A DNA stretch of 64,000 nt from Heloderma charlesbogerti (GCA_026122225.1 JANEZZ010001909.1:930001-994000); one strand, 5' to 3'; counted from the stretch's first letter, positions 11,850 to 23,600 are shown. The notes: generated by a model from the sequence alone, not told the origin. Translations and numbers: made by a program.

Positions 11850-12050
11850 GCCAGCCTGTTGCTATCCCTGGTCCATCTAGCCCAGTCCTGTCAACAACGA
11901 CTGGCAGCAGCCCTCCAGGGTTTCAGGCCAGGGTTTTCCCTGCCTTACCTGGAGATGCCGGGGATCGAACCGGGGACGTTTTGCATCAAAGCATGTGCTT
12001 TACCACTGAGCTATGGCCCTTCCACTAAAAAGGAAGTAAAATTCCAGTCC
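11850..12050 (-). mobile_element. tRNA-Ala-derived SINE
   Basis: On the minus strand it starts with a tRNA-like head (GGCCATAGCTCAGTGGTAAA = box A; GGTTCGATCCCCGGCATCTC = box B) and continues into a non-tRNA body ending near 11,860. It is a SINE rather than a tRNA gene, because the acceptor stem is not closed and the same body follows in other copies (44,625; 45,243). Confidence 0.8.
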
Positions 12051-12074
12051 TCATGGTTCTGAATAAAGGCTAAT

Positions 12075-12268
12075 TTAAATAGGAATGTAAGAAGCAGGCC
12101 TATACCAGGTGGTCCATCAGGTTCAGAATGGTCTACGCTGATTGGAAGCTGCTTTCCAGAGGTTTCAGGCACAATCCTCTCCTAAACCTACCTGGAGATG
12201 TGGCGCTTGAACCTGGGAACCTTCTCATGTCAGGCATGTGTTCTACCTGAGCTATATAACCCTTCCCC
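12075..12268 (-). mobile_element. tRNA-Ala-derived SINE, diverged
   Basis: Minus-strand head TATATAGCTCAGGTAGAACA and body as in the neighbour at 11,850. It lies in a tandem-like row of three same-strand copies. Confidence 0.7.
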
Positions 12269-12319
12269 TAAAGAGCAAGTAAGATTCTAGTCCTCATGGT
12301 TTTGAAAAAAAGCTAATTA

Positions 12320-12880
12320 AAATAGGAGCATAGGAAACGGCCCTATCCTATAAGGTCCTTGCTTCATCCAGCTCAGGACTGGCTACAAGGACTGGCAGGG
12401 GCTCCAGAGTTTCAGGTCTTTCCCAGCCCTACCTGGAGATGCCAGGGATTGAACTGGGTCTGCTTGCATTAGGGATGTTGGAGAAATCCATTTGGGGGTA
12501 GAGCCCCTTAGACTTCAATTTGGCTCTTGTTTGTGATGCCCGACTTGATCTGCAGTGAGTCAGCCCAATGCACAGATTTTCCAGGAATTTTGCGGGGTGT
12601 GTGTGTGAAGGTTCTGTGATTTGCACAAATTTCTGGGCAATTTGCACAAATTAGGGCCAGATTTGCTCAAATGGCTCAGAAATTTGTGCAAATTGCAGAA
12701 CCTTCCAAAAATGTACAAAAAAATTCCCAGAGCCTGGGAAACAGCCCGCAGCTGCAAAGTGAGTTCTACATGCCGCAGAACTCTGTCAATCCAAAGAAGA
12801 ACTGGATTTCCCAGCAACGGCCATCACAAGCTTGCATGCAAAGCAGGTGTTCTGCTGCTGAGCTACAGGCCTTCCCTAGG
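12320..12880 (-). mobile_element. tRNA-Ala-derived SINE split by an inverted-repeat insertion
   Basis: Body at 12,320-12,474 and tRNA head at about 12,800-12,880 (AGGCCTGTAGCTCAGCAGCAG on the minus strand). Between them lies the insertion annotated separately. Confidence 0.65.
12475..12800. mobile_element. MITE-like insertion inside a SINE
   Basis: Terminal inverted similarity (GTTGGAGAAATCCATTT versus the complement of AACTGGATTTCCCAGCAAC) and inner inverted words TTTGCACAAATTTCTGGGC / AGAAATTTGTGCAAATTGC. No coding potential. Boundaries are approximate. Confidence 0.5.
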
Positions 12881-13554
12881 GGAGAGCTTGAGGGCTGAAC
12901 CTTGGCCACCTTACAGACTCGGTTGAATTTTCCATCTCTCTTTGCAGAGTCCTGTCTGTGCAGCTCCCACGCCAGAAGAATCCCAGGGGGTCTGTGGGGT
13001 TGTGGATGGAGAGCCAGGGGGTGGAGGAGGGAGGGAGGGAAGGCAAGGATGTGATGGAGCAGTCTCAGCCAAATGAAGACATCCTATTCAGATATAATTA
13101 TCATCTCTGCCTGAACCACCACGGTTGGCGAGAGGGGGAACCCGGGGGAATGGATCAGCCCAGCTTGGCTCAGCTCAGATTAATCAGCCTTTCCGATGTT
13201 TCATTAGCAGGAAATTGGTCTTCATTGCCTGGGGACTGGGGGTATTAATCAGACAGTGGGGAACGGAAGGATGGAATCTATCTTTTCGTTTCGCTCTGCC
13301 CTGCTCTGGTTCCTTTCTCTTCTTCGGGTAGCCATCTATTGAATTAGCCCTGCTCCAGTGGCTTTTAACAGGAATGTTGCAGGTGGACTTTTCATTGGCA
13401 TGGAGAGGGCATCACGGGGAAAGGTTAGCTTGTCGTGAGTCTGTGTATCAGGCGGCTTGCTCAAGCATGGGATCATGGCCAGCGAAGTGGCAACCCCAAA
13501 GGGGCAGCTGGGAAAATGCCCCTTCACCCCTATGAACCTGCCTGTGCATTATGA
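12881..13554. other. Unassigned sequence
   Basis: No gene or repeat recognised; contains a G/A-rich patch (13,015-13,045). Confidence 0.4.
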
Positions 13555-13705
13555 TCACCATCAGAGGCCCTACTCAGTGGTCCGCCATTAAGATCTGTAA
13601 TGTCATCAGGGCCTACAGATAGGGCCTTCTCAGTCGTGGCCCCTGTTCTGCAGAATTCCCCCCTGTGGCTCCATCTATTTTGGCTTTTAAGTGTGTTTTT
13701 AAAAC
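13555..13705 (+). mobile_element. L2 LINE 3' fragment
   Basis: In one frame encodes [18 protein letters not shown], the 'AF..VAP.LWNSLP' end of L2 ORF2, then runs into the 3'UTR-like GGCTTTTAAGTGTGTTTTTAA. Confidence 0.55.
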
Positions 13706-14769
13706 TTGGGGAGGGGGTTCTCCATGACAGTGGAAGGAGACAGAGGGAGAAGCCAATCATGGCTTACCTGGATTTTTCAGGGAGCTGGCTTTGCTCTCCA
13801 CAGGGCTCCACGAGGAAGTGTATCGCAGTTGTTTCACAGAACACACTTCCGGGTGGGGAGGGGGGTTGGAGTGAACATCATCAGACTGGCAGTGGCTGCT
13901 CAACCGATAAGAGAGGCTCCCCCCCCCCAAGTTCTCCCCCCGCTTTCTCCTTTGATTTCATCCTGGGGGATTTCCTCCTCTGTATCCACAGAAATCACTC
14001 TCTTTCTCTCTCCCCGCCCCCCCCCCCATAATCATGAAATGAACACCGTATTGCTCGCAGCTTTGACATTAAGGCTCTCTAAATGTATTATTCCGATTCA
14101 TGGGAATCTCAGGAGTACGCAGTTCGGGGACAAGCCTCATTGACCACAATGGGAGTTACTCCTGAGCAGACACACACATGTTTGTGTTGAGAGAGACAGG
14201 GAGGGGACACAGAGAGGAAACCAGCCCTCTTTCTAACCTGATGCTGCACAGGATCGGGATGATCAAAGGTGGAAGGAGTCACTTCTGAATGGCAATAAGC
14301 CGAACAAGGGGGATGCACAGCTCGGAGAAAGTGCTTCACAGCCTTTAGGGAATTAGTGCTTTAAAATGTGCTATTTCAGTTGCGGGGGGATCTCTGCCAA
14401 TTCTGATGTAGGCGTTTGGGGCGAAGCCTCATTGAGCACAAGGGGAGTTACTTCCGAGGAGACGCTAATGGATTTGTGCAGGGAGGGGAAACACACAGGA
14501 AACACCCCTTGACCAGGGTCCCGGTGAAAGGCACACCCCTGGGCAGGGCTGGCCGACCCGAGGTCAATGCAGGGGCTGGGGCAAACAGCAACTCTACCAG
14601 GGAGGACCTGACTTAAGGAAAAGAACTGGACTTCAAGCAGTCTCAGGAAATCTGGGTTTTCCCTGATAAGCTCCAGGGTGGCTGCTGGATGGCCGCGGCG
14701 TTATCTACCCCTAACAATCTCCAAACGCGGCCAGCTCAGAGTAAGTCGCTCATGGAGACGCCCCCTTGT
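13706..14769. other. Intergenic, with diverged reptile repeats
   Basis: No gene seen. Two related words, AAGCCTCATTGACCACAATG-GGAGTTACT (14,131) and AAGCCTCATTGAGCACAAGG-GGAGTTACT (14,424), are copies of one short repeat. Homopolymer C runs lie near 13,920 and 14,020. Confidence 0.45.
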
Positions 14770-14779
14770 CTGCTTGAGC

Positions 14780-14930
14780 TTTTAAGTGAAAGGCTTTTGT
14801 TAATACGTGCTGCTTTTGATCTGGTTCATTTTTAAATGCAGCTTTAAAATTAATTCATGCTTTTACGAACTTGTTATATCGATGGAGAATTGTATGGTTT
14901 TCTTATTGTAAGCCACCTAGTAGGAGATGT
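14780..14930 (+). mobile_element. L2 LINE 3'UTR fragment
   Basis: T-rich stretch GCTTTTAAGTGAAAGGCTTT ... TTATTGTAAGCCACCTAG, the usual L2 3'-tail wording (GTAAGCCACCT). Confidence 0.5.
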
Positions 14931-16013
14931 AAATGTTGTTGAACCAACTGGAAACAGTGATCACAGTGCTATCAGATTTAACATATATTTAAGTGGAAAA
15001 TTGCCCAAGAAGTCCAACACAGTCACATTTGACTTCAAGAGCAGAAACCTCTCTAAAATGAGGGAACTGGTAAAAAGGAAGTTAAAAGGGGATTAAATCC
15101 CTTTTAAATCAAGAGGATTAAATCCCTTCAAAATGTTTGGAGATTACTCAAAACCACAATAATGGAAGCCCAGCTAAAATGTATACTGCAGGTTGGGAAG
15201 GGAAGCACCAAGTCCAAGAGGTCGCCGGCATGGTTAATGAGCAGTGTAGAGGGAGCTATTAGAGAAATGAGAGCTTCCTTCAGAAAATGGAAGTCTTGCC
15301 CAAGTGAGGAAACCAAAAGCGAGTATAACATTGCACAAAGGCGATACAAACAGACAATACGAGATGCAAAAAAGCATTTTGAAGAGCATATTGCTAACAA
15401 TATCAAGGCCAACAATAAAGAATTCTTTAAATATATCAGAACCAGGAAACCAGATAAGGAGGCAGTTGGACCATTGGATGACAATGGAGTTAAAAGGAGT
15501 ACTGAAGGAGGATAAGGAGATTGCAGAGAAGCTGAATGAATTCTTTTCATCTGTCTTCACTACTGAAGATATAGAACTGATACCTGTGCCTGAATGGATG
15601 TTTTCAGGAAGGGAATCTGAGGAACGGCAAATAGTGGTGACAAAAGATGAAATGCTCAACCTTATTGATAGACTGAAAGCAAATAAATCACTGAGCCCAG
15701 ATGGTATGCATCATACAGTTCTCAAAGAACTCAAATATGAAATAGCTGATCTTCTAACCAAAATATGCAACATGTCCCTAAGATCAGCCTCTATACCAGA
15801 GGACTGGAAGATGGCCAATGTAACACCAATTTTCAAAAAGGGATCCAGGGGGGACCTGAGAAATTGAAGGCATTATTAAAGATAAAATTAGTAAGCATAT
15901 AGAAGGACAAGCCCTGCTGAGAAAGAATCAACACAGCTTCTGCAAAGGGAAGTCCTGTCTGACTTTAGAGTTCTTTGAGAGTGTCAATAAACATGTAGAC
16001 AGGGTGATCCAGT
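14930..16013 (+). pseudogene. CR1 LINE ORF2 fragment (endonuclease end to RT)
   Basis: Frames at 14,857, 15,162 and 15,304 join to give the end of a CR1 endonuclease (GNSDHSAIRFNI) and the start of the RT: EIAEKLNEFFSSVFT, VTKDEMLNLIDRLKANKS, SPDGMHHTVLKEL, SIPEDWKMANVTPIFKKGSR. After 15,867 a shifted frame continues as ISKHIEGQALLRKNQHSF. Frameshifts and the missing catalytic YADD make it dead. Confidence 0.85.
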
Positions 16014-16026
16014 AAGAACATAAGAT

Positions 16027-16258
16027 CATAAGAAGAGCCATGCTGGATCAAACCAAGGGTCCATCTAGTCCAGCATTCTGTTCACACAGTGGCCAGCCAG
16101 CTGTTGATCAGGAACCCACAAGCAGGGTATGAACGCAACTGCACCCTCCCACCCATGCCCTGCTTGTGGGTTCCTGGTCAACAGCTGATTGGCCACTGTG
16201 TGAACAGAATGCTGGACTAGATGGACCCTTGGTCTGATCCAGCAGGGCTCTTCATATG
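16027..16258. repeat. Head-to-head CR1 3'-end hairpin
   Basis: Left arm about 16,027-16,130 (antisense CR1 3' end, CATAAGAAGAGCCATGCTGG) and right arm about 16,155-16,258 (sense, GGACTAGATGGACCCTTGG) are near-perfect inverted copies with a spacer of about 22 bp. It directly follows the CR1 ORF fragment. Confidence 0.85.
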
Positions 16259-16587
16259 TTGTTATGATTGTAATTTTGAAAGGCAGGTAGTCAATGCACC
16301 CGATAAATAAAAATAAGCAAAGGGCAAATGGTAGCAGGCAGAGCAAACCTGTTGTAGGAATCAAAATAGCACAGGCCTGTAAATCTGGACACAAAAGCGT
16401 AATGGGACAGGTGGAAGCTTCACATGCTGAACTTCTGTCTGATGTGTTGTTGCTTAAGCCAGTCTGGACGTTAGACCCTCAGCCACAGAAATGATCACCC
16501 TTAATCCTAGACTTGTGCGAGCGTTAGTTGTAATGACTGGAAAAACACTCTGTACATGCCCAGAGATGTTATCTTGTATATAAATCC

Positions 16588-16945
16588 CTGAGTTTTTCTA
16601 CACAAGGCTGTTAGTCAACTGTATCTACTTTCAGTTTCATCGCAGAATTGAGTTCTGAGCACTACACAAAGTGCATTTTCTTTCCTGCATTTCTGCTATG
16701 TAGCCTCTAGGTGGCAATGTGGTAGAGTGGAATAGCCCAAATACACATGAGGAAATTGCACTTTCTTTTGCTTTCACAATTAAATGCCACATTTTCCCTG
16801 CTCTAAAAAAAAATTGCCAAAAGTGCTGGTTAGACACACAAGTGAAACTGGAGGGTCACAATGTTGTCCAAAGAACCCATAAAGAGCAGTGACTAGCGGA
16901 TGAGAGGTGCATGATAAATGCCTCATGTAGGAAAGCCCTACGTAT
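16588..16945 (+). mobile_element. hAT-like MITE family A, full-length copy
   Basis: Begins GAGTTTTTCTACACAAGGC and ends GCCTCATGTAGGAAAGCCC, inverted to each other. The interior carries AGCCTCTAGGTGGCAATGTG. Non-coding. Confidence 0.7.
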
Positions 16946-16977
16946 AATGTGCACTAAAGTACAGAGTAGTGAAAGCA

Positions 16978-17207
16978 CATAATAAAGTTCCTAACCTACT
17001 TCACAGGGCTATTATGTTATGTTTTTATGCTGTTTTTTGTTTTGCTTTTACTCTTGGCGTGTTGCTAACTTTGTTGTATTGGTTGCATTTTAATGACCGA
17101 CCTTTTGTGTGGTTTTGTTTGCCTTCGCTGGCCACTTTGAACATCTCTTGGGGAGGAAAATGGAAGCTGTACATTGTATTCTAAATAAACATAATAAATA
17201 AATGGGT
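16978..17207 (+). mobile_element. L2 LINE 3'UTR fragment
   Basis: T-rich tail with GGCCACTTTGAACATCTCTTGGGG... ending ACATAATAAATAAATGG. Confidence 0.5.
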
Positions 17208-17519
17208 TGCAGGGACTGTGTGTCCTGCCATCTTTGGAGGATGGATGAGTTTGTTTGTTTTAACACATAATAAATATACACACATGACTCTGCTTGAACG
17301 ATGATTCTGGCTATTAGGACAGACAGACCTATGTCCTTTTAAGGCACTTCTGATTCCTGTCTCTGGTTTCCCCTCCCATTAGGCAGGGCTCCTGTGTTTT
17401 CAACAGCTGTCTGACAGGCAGAAATTCAACATGTGCAGCATTTTCTCTCAAAAGGAGGAGGCAAGAATGGGGAAAGCAGTGTCTGCTTCATTCCTGCATT
17501 CCATACACATGCTGGCACC

Positions 17520-17715
17520 CCATTTATTTATTTATTACATTTATATCCTGCCCTTTTTCCTCCTTAAGGAACCCAAGGCGGCATACATGATCCTCCTCCT
17601 CTCCATTTTATCCTCACACCAACAACCCTGTGAGGTGGGTTGGGCTGAGAGCCTGTGACTGGCCCAAAGTCACCCGGTGAGCTTCCACGGCCGAGTGCTG
17701 GTGTTTTATACCAAA
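17520..17715 (-). mobile_element. tRNA-derived SINE (GTGGTGTAGTGG family), 5'-truncated
   Basis: Minus strand contains ACCCACCTCACAGGGTTG, AGGATAAAATGGAGAGGAGG and the tail ATAAATGTAATAAATAAATA. The tRNA head is lost after 17,715. Confidence 0.75.
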
Positions 17716-18174
17716 ACGTGTCACATTTTAAAATCTGTTATATATATATATTTTGAAATTTTGAAATCTGTCAATTTTAATTTTTGAAATCTATAAATTT
17801 ATAAACTGGATGCTCTACTGGTGGTCATTTGTTTTGTTTTGGAATTTAGGTAGAGAGATGCAAATCTAGATATCCTGCCCAGGTACTAACTGTGGATCAT
17901 GGACGACAGGGCGTACGGTTTTTATCTTTAAACCAGAACTGGACCGGACAGCCCTTGAAACAGAATATGCTCCTCTGGCACCTTTCAAATAGAGGACCAT
18001 CCCTGTAAAAGAAGAGATCTGGCCAATCTAAGACACAGAAACTTTGCCAGTTAATGAGGTGGCAATCTCTCGGGGACAGTCTCCCCTTTTCTCTGTCACA
18101 TCTGCTCCTAACCTCGTCTCCACCCCCCTCAAACCTCCACTTGTATTTCTGCCTTTGCTTGCCCCTGCCTGGGT

Positions 18175-18176
<2 letters not shown>

Positions 18177-18216
<40 letters not shown>
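18177..18216. repeat. (AC)20 microsatellite
   Basis: Uninterrupted dinucleotide run; a second, shorter (CA) run is at 18,410-18,429. Confidence 0.95.
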
Positions 18217-18217
<1 letters not shown>

Positions 18218-19289
18218 ACCTGTGTCGGTCCACTCCTTTTTGCTCTCAAGGGCAAAGTACAAATTTCACCCACCATTATCAAACGAAATCAAGCTGGATC
18301 TTTTTCCGGAGACGCAAACACTTCTGGGGAGGAAAACAAGAGGCCCTGGAGAGACCCCATCATCCACCCGGCTGGCTGCTCCCCCCCTTTTCTTGACATC
18401 CCTGCACACCACACACACACACACACACAACTGGTAAGCTGGCCAAGTGGTGATACCCAGGTAGGGCAAAAGAAAGGTGTGGGGATACTTTGGCTAGCTG
18501 TGTAGAGAGCAGAGGGGGGCAATTTGGGGTGCAGGAGAGAAAGAAGAGGACGTTGGAGAGGTCAGAAGTCAGGGGAGGCTGCTTAGGGATGAAACTGGCA
18601 GCCCCCCCTTCCTCCTCCTGTCTTTAGCTAGTTAAGTTCACAGGTGTATCAGAAGCAGAGAGAGAAGGAGTCCACTTTGGAAAGATGGGTTGGAGGAACC
18701 AGAGCAGTTCCCAGGTTTGTCTTATTTTGGGTTTCTTTCCTCAGCTCTCTGTTTTTCTATAAGCCAAGGGAGGCACTGAAGAGAGATTTGCTTTTTTTCC
18801 TGACCTTTGCTTTTATGTCCCCCCCCCGCCGCACTCCCAGGTTGCATCATGCTGCCCTTTTATACCCACAGGCACAGTGGTCAGGAGGAGGAGGGCACAG
18901 CCTTCACACAGGTAGGTGGTAAACTCAAGATGCCCGAACACAGATTGGTGGTATGCTCTCAGTTCTCAAACCATGGGGCAGCAGCCCCTCTGCCCCAGAG
19001 GGAAGCCACTCAGTTCCTGCTTGGAGGCAGAAGGATGGGCTGACCGGTGCCCCATGCAGGCTGGATCGACTTCACCCTGCTGAGCACTTTTATCTGGCGC
19101 CCGACCAAATTTCAATTGTGTTGTGGGTGGGGGGAGTCTGTCCATGGCTTTGTGTGTAGGGAAACATCCTCTGTCATGCTTTCGAGCTTCCCCGTAGGCA
19201 GTTGTTTGTCCTCTGGGGGAACAGAAGGCTGAACTAGATAAGGCTTTGATCTGATCTGGTAAGCGCCCCTCCTTATGTCCCTATGTAAT

Positions 19290-19445
19290 ATGTGACTGTC
19301 TTTATTTATGTATTTATTTTCATTGACACCATTTATATACCGCTCTATATCCAATAAAATATCTGAGCAGTGAGCGATAAAAAGGAAATAACAAGATCCA
19401 AAACAATAATAAAAATGCAGACTTAAAACCCTTAAAATTATGATG
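19290..19445 (-). mobile_element. L2 LINE 3'-tail fragment
   Basis: TTTATTTATGTATTTATTTTCATTGACACCATTTATATACCGCTC..., antisense L2 tail wording (TATACCGC). Confidence 0.5.
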
Positions 19446-19481
19446 CGTTCTGTATGTCTTGTTGGTCTTAATCAAGGGTTT

Positions 19482-19592
19482 TTTTGGCCTACAACTCCCA
19501 TCAGCCTTAGCCAGCATTGCCAATGGTGAGGGTTATAGGGAAATGTAGGCCAGAACATTTAGAGAGCCACAAGTTGCCCACACTTTGTTCCT
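19482..19592. mobile_element. Palindromic ACTCCCATC-type MITE
   Basis: CCTACAACTCCCATCAGCCT then GAGGGTTATAGGGAAATGTA-GGCCAGAACATTTAGAGAGCCACAAG, inverted arms. Confidence 0.6.
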
Positions 19593-19619
19593 AGCATTGT
19601 TTTGCTACATGTCCTCTTT

Positions 19620-20002
19620 AGTGAGCTTTTCTACATGAGCCTTTTATTGTGTGCTCATGATTCCTCACTCATGGGAGTTTACGGGTCCTTTACATGACGT
19701 CATCTTCCTCCAGGCCTTTCCTGCTCTTTGCAACCATTCCCCCTGCTTTTTTTAGATCAAGGAAAGTGTGGTATTATTTAGAAATGGTGGAATGAGACTC
19801 TGATGTATTTGCGCAATGCTGCTATACCACAGCGCCACATAGTGGTTGCGTAATGAAACATGTAGAAAGGCAGAGAAAGAAAAAACCCAGGAAAAAACAT
19901 GTGTAAAGGAGCTGATCTTAAACCTGCAAAGAATCCGGAAGCAGAAGCCTCGGCAAAGGTTAAAAGCGTCATGCAGAAAAGCCCCCTGTTGTTCAAACTC
20001 TT
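19620..20002 (-). mobile_element. hAT-like MITE family B, full-length copy
   Basis: Ends GTGAGCTTTTCTACATGAGCC and (minus) GGGCTTTTCTGCATGACGC are inverted. The interior matches copies at 45,376 and 46,640 (GAGGCTTCTGCTTCCGG-ATTCTTTGCAG). Confidence 0.72.
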
Positions 20003-20100
20003 GTAAGCCACTTTGACCAGGTTTTCTTTACAGTAACAACAGCAGCAACAAAGCTGGGTAAAAATTAAACAGGGAGGTGCTGTTTGAATTTCGCTCCCTC

Positions 20101-20390
20101 AGCAAGGCCAGCCCTACCATTAGGCAGAGTGAGGCAGTCTCCTCAGGTGGCAGATGCTGGGAGGCAGCAGCCAGCTGTTGGAGGAGAGAGCTCTGTGCTC
20201 CATGGCTTGCGCTGTGACCTCTAAGTTAGCCTGCCCTCTTCAGGTATGATGGAGGATGTTGCCCCACTGACGGTACAGAAGAAAGATTCAACAGCCAGTT
20301 CAGGCGTGTCTTGTGCATGGAATGGGAGGGGCGCCATTTTGTTTTTCGCTTCAGGCAGCAAAGTGATTTGAGCTGGACCTGCCCCTCAGG
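20101..20390. mobile_element. Repeat with GGCCAGCCCTACCATTAGGC terminus, next to NR1I3 exon
   Basis: AGCCCTACCATTAGGCAGAG ... GGCGCCATTTTGTTTTTCGCTTCAGGCAGCAAAGTG. The ends look weakly inverted. It lies about 65 bp upstream of the first NR1I3 coding exon. I recall the wording as a common reptile repeat but cannot name it. Confidence 0.45.
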
Positions 20391-20456
20391 AATAGGCTGC
20401 TGGACCTGCCTGTCACTGATTATCCCCCCCCCCTTATTGTGCCAGAACAGTAGACC

Positions 20457-20632
20457 ATGCAGTGCCCCTCGGACGGTGAGACCAGCAGCTGCAGCAGCCC
20501 CTGCACCACAGCTTCCAGTCGTGGCGACACGGATCTGGAGGTGGAGGAGAAAACCTGCGCCGTGTGTGGAGACCGGGCCACTGGCTACCACTTCCATGTC
20601 ATGACCTGCGAAGGCTGCAAGGGGTTCTTCCG
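20457..20632 (+). CDS. NR1I3: NR1I3 first coding exon (start codon, zinc finger 1)
   Basis: Encodes residues 1-58 plus two bases of R59. An acidic N-terminal region of about 33 residues is followed by the first zinc finger ([13 protein letters not shown], then CEGCKGFF). The donor is CG|GTATGC. A pyrimidine tract ending TTGTGCCAG at 20445 suggests the exon really starts at about 20446, so only some 11 nt of 5'UTR would lie in it. The start context GACCATGC is acceptable. Confidence 0.9.
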
Positions 20633-23600
20633 GTATGCTCCCATCCAAGCCCTTCTGCTCCAAGCTGCTCCTTGCCCCTCTTCCAGAGAGGGCCACCCAA
20701 ACCATCAGAGGAAGCAACTTCCCTGCAAGGAAAAGTTAAACCCTGTTTGGGCCTTTTTAAAACAGGGGTGTTGAAACTCTTTCAGCCATGGACAACCCAG
20801 CATTCACAACCCAACAACAAGTCATGGGTTCTTTTCCTGGTTCGTTTGTGGTTAACAACCCATAGTGAAACCTTAGTGCAGGGTTCCCACATAACGACAA
20901 CCCACGATTCAGCAACAATGCATGATGATTCAGCAACCCATGATTCAACAACAGACCATACTCTGGGTTGTCCTTCCATGCGAACCAGGCCAATATATAG
21001 TTGTGAGCGATCTCTATTGTAATGCAAAATATTTGTGGGGCAGCTTGGTCTTGAATAGGCAATTAGACCCATTAGCTTTACCAAAGGCCTGCTCCTGGTG
21101 GAGGTGGAAACTTCTAGAAATGGCTTGTTGATATGGAACTACACAGCTGCCTGGATGTTTGGACTCTCCTTATTTTATTTATTTATTTATTTCATTTCTA
21201 TACCGCCCAATAGCTGAAGCTCTCTGGGCGGTTCACAAAAACTAAAACCAAACAACACACAATAAAACAGTTTAAAATATATAGAACATTAAAACCACAA
21301 TATAACAATACAACCACAATAAAACCTAGCAGCAGTACAGGAGTTTAAAATACAGATTTAAAACAGCAAAGATAAAAATTTAGAAAGCTAAAATGCCTGG
21401 GAAAATAAAAAGGTCTTCACCTGGCGCCGAAAGGAGTACAATGTAGGCGCCAGGCGAACCTCACTGGGGAGCTCATTCCAGAGCCGGGGTGCCACAACAG
21501 AAAAAGCCCTCCTCCCAGGGCTTCCAAAATTAGCTTCCAAAATGACCACTACCCCGCCAGATACTTAGCAATCCAATCACTCAAATAACATTTTCCAAGG
21601 CCTTGTCTACCATGGCAAAGAAGAAAGGGGGAAAGACACTGGGGCAGAGACAGAAGCAAAACTTTAGGCACAGGAGATATTGTTTAGTAGTCCCAATCCA
21701 TTTCCATTGAAATCTTCCTCAGGGGCACTGTCAACTGCTACATGTCTGCACTCCATCTTCTCCAGACGCTCTTTTCCTCATGGAGCAGGAGCGCCTTGGG
21801 GTGGAAGTATGGACGGCGTCATTTCTAGCTGTTTGTGGGGAGATATTTTGCATGCTGCCTCTGGAGAAAACACACATGCACACATCCCTGCAAGTAGAAA
21901 ATCAGTGGGCAGACTGGGATAGAATCGTCATCCCTGATATGCTAGCTTTGTATTTTTAATTTGCAAGGAGTATTATTGGGGGATCATTATTATCAACATT
22001 TTACATTTATTTATTTATGTATTTATTTATCACATTAATATACTGCCTTGTTTGCTAAAACAACAACAAGAACCCTTCAAGTTGGTGAACAACAATTAAA
22101 AAAAAAACTTAACACACTAAAAAGGACATTAAAAACCATAAAATATTAAGAACAACCATTTTTACCCTTACCATTTTATTTATTTATCTATCTATCTATC
22201 TGTTTGTTTGATACATTTATATCCCACCTTTTCCTCCAAAGAAGAGGAAAGGCAGCATGCATGTTCCTCTTCTCCCTCTCCATTTTACCCTCACAACAAC
22301 TCTGTGAGGTAGGTTAGGGCAAGAGTCAGTGACGTGCCCCAGACAGTGGAGTCTCATGGCTCTGATGTCAGGGGGGTGGCAAATCCACTCCAGGTTTCAG
22401 GCAGAACCAGTCAAAACTCTAAAGGTTCTGAAGCACCATAGATAGCTCCTTTAGAGTTCTGACAGAAACCCGGAGCGGATTCACCGCCCCACTGACATTG
22501 GAGCCACCAGACTCCACTGGCTCAAAGTCTCCCAGTGAGCTGTATGGCCCAGAGGGGACTAGAACCCAGGTCTCCCAAGTCCAGCACTCTAACCGCTACA
22601 CCACTGGCTCTTCAGCTGATAAAGCGTCCCAGAAGGGCCTACAAAAATCAATAATAAGGCAGCCCCTGCCCTCAGGCTTGCGACTGAAATGGCACAGACA
22701 CAAGGGGAAAATGGGCTGGGAGGAAGGAGGGAAAAGGGCCTGGAGCTGCAAAGTGCTTAGAGCGTTCTTTCTGAAACAAGCTCCCTGCAGCTGCGTCTGC
22801 TCTGGCCACGTTGGTCTCCCCCTTGCCATGATGCTCTTCCTGGAAGGCAGAGGTTGCGCCATCCCCCTGGCAGAGGGAGATGGCCACAGTGTGTCCCCCC
22901 CCCCCCAGCTGCTCTTGCTCTTTCTCCTCCTCATTCCTCCACTTGTTTGCTTGGCAGGCGGAGAGCAGGGCGCAAGGAGGCCGCGGCATCTCTGCTCCTC
23001 CTTGCCAGAGTGAGAGGCAAACAAGCAGGTTGCAATGCTAAAGAGGAGGAGCAATTCCAGGGGCTTCTTGTCCATGGGCCCCTGCTGGGGTGTGGGCCCT
23101 TAGCAGGTGCCCAACCATGCCGGCCCTTGGCACCGGCCTTGTTCCTGCAGCCCCAGGGCAGCTGACCGTGTTCGTTCTGGCAGGGAGGAGGGAAACAAAT
23201 GCCTGGCCTCTGCTCTTTCTCTGGGCGGATGGGGCCAGGTTGGTCTGCCCTTGCCATGCTGTTCGTCCTGGGAGGCTGGGGAAGCCACTAGCAAAAATTC
23301 GCAGGGGAAAGAAAATTTGTCAAGAACCACAGAAAGGGTTAAAACGCAGCTGTAAAAACCAAAACCAAACAACCAAACAACAAAAGACAGCGGCCCCGGG
23401 GTACTGTTCCCGACACAGTCCGAAAGAAGGAGTCTCCCACGAGTGAGTCAGATGTGAGATCGTCCTAAGTAGCCGTTTGGAAGTTTTAGACGAAGCAGCT
23501 TCTTTTGGGCCGGGTGCTGCCTTTAAAAAACTTCTTGTACGGTTGTGTTTTTTTAATGGTTGTTTTTAATCTAAAAAATAAAAGGCCCCTGGAGCAACTT

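Noticed and set aside
11850..12050. Functional tRNA-Ala gene
   Set aside because: Boxes A and B are present, but the acceptor stem does not close and a SINE body follows, as in several other copies.
18044..18505. Open frames of 127-153 codons across the (AC)n tract
   Set aside because: Open only because of the repeat (HTHTHT / VCVCVC runs); no conserved sequence.
22498..23257. Several overlapping open frames of 100-170 codons
   Set aside because: They lie in SINE and GC-rich repeat sequence and are explained by low stop-codon density.
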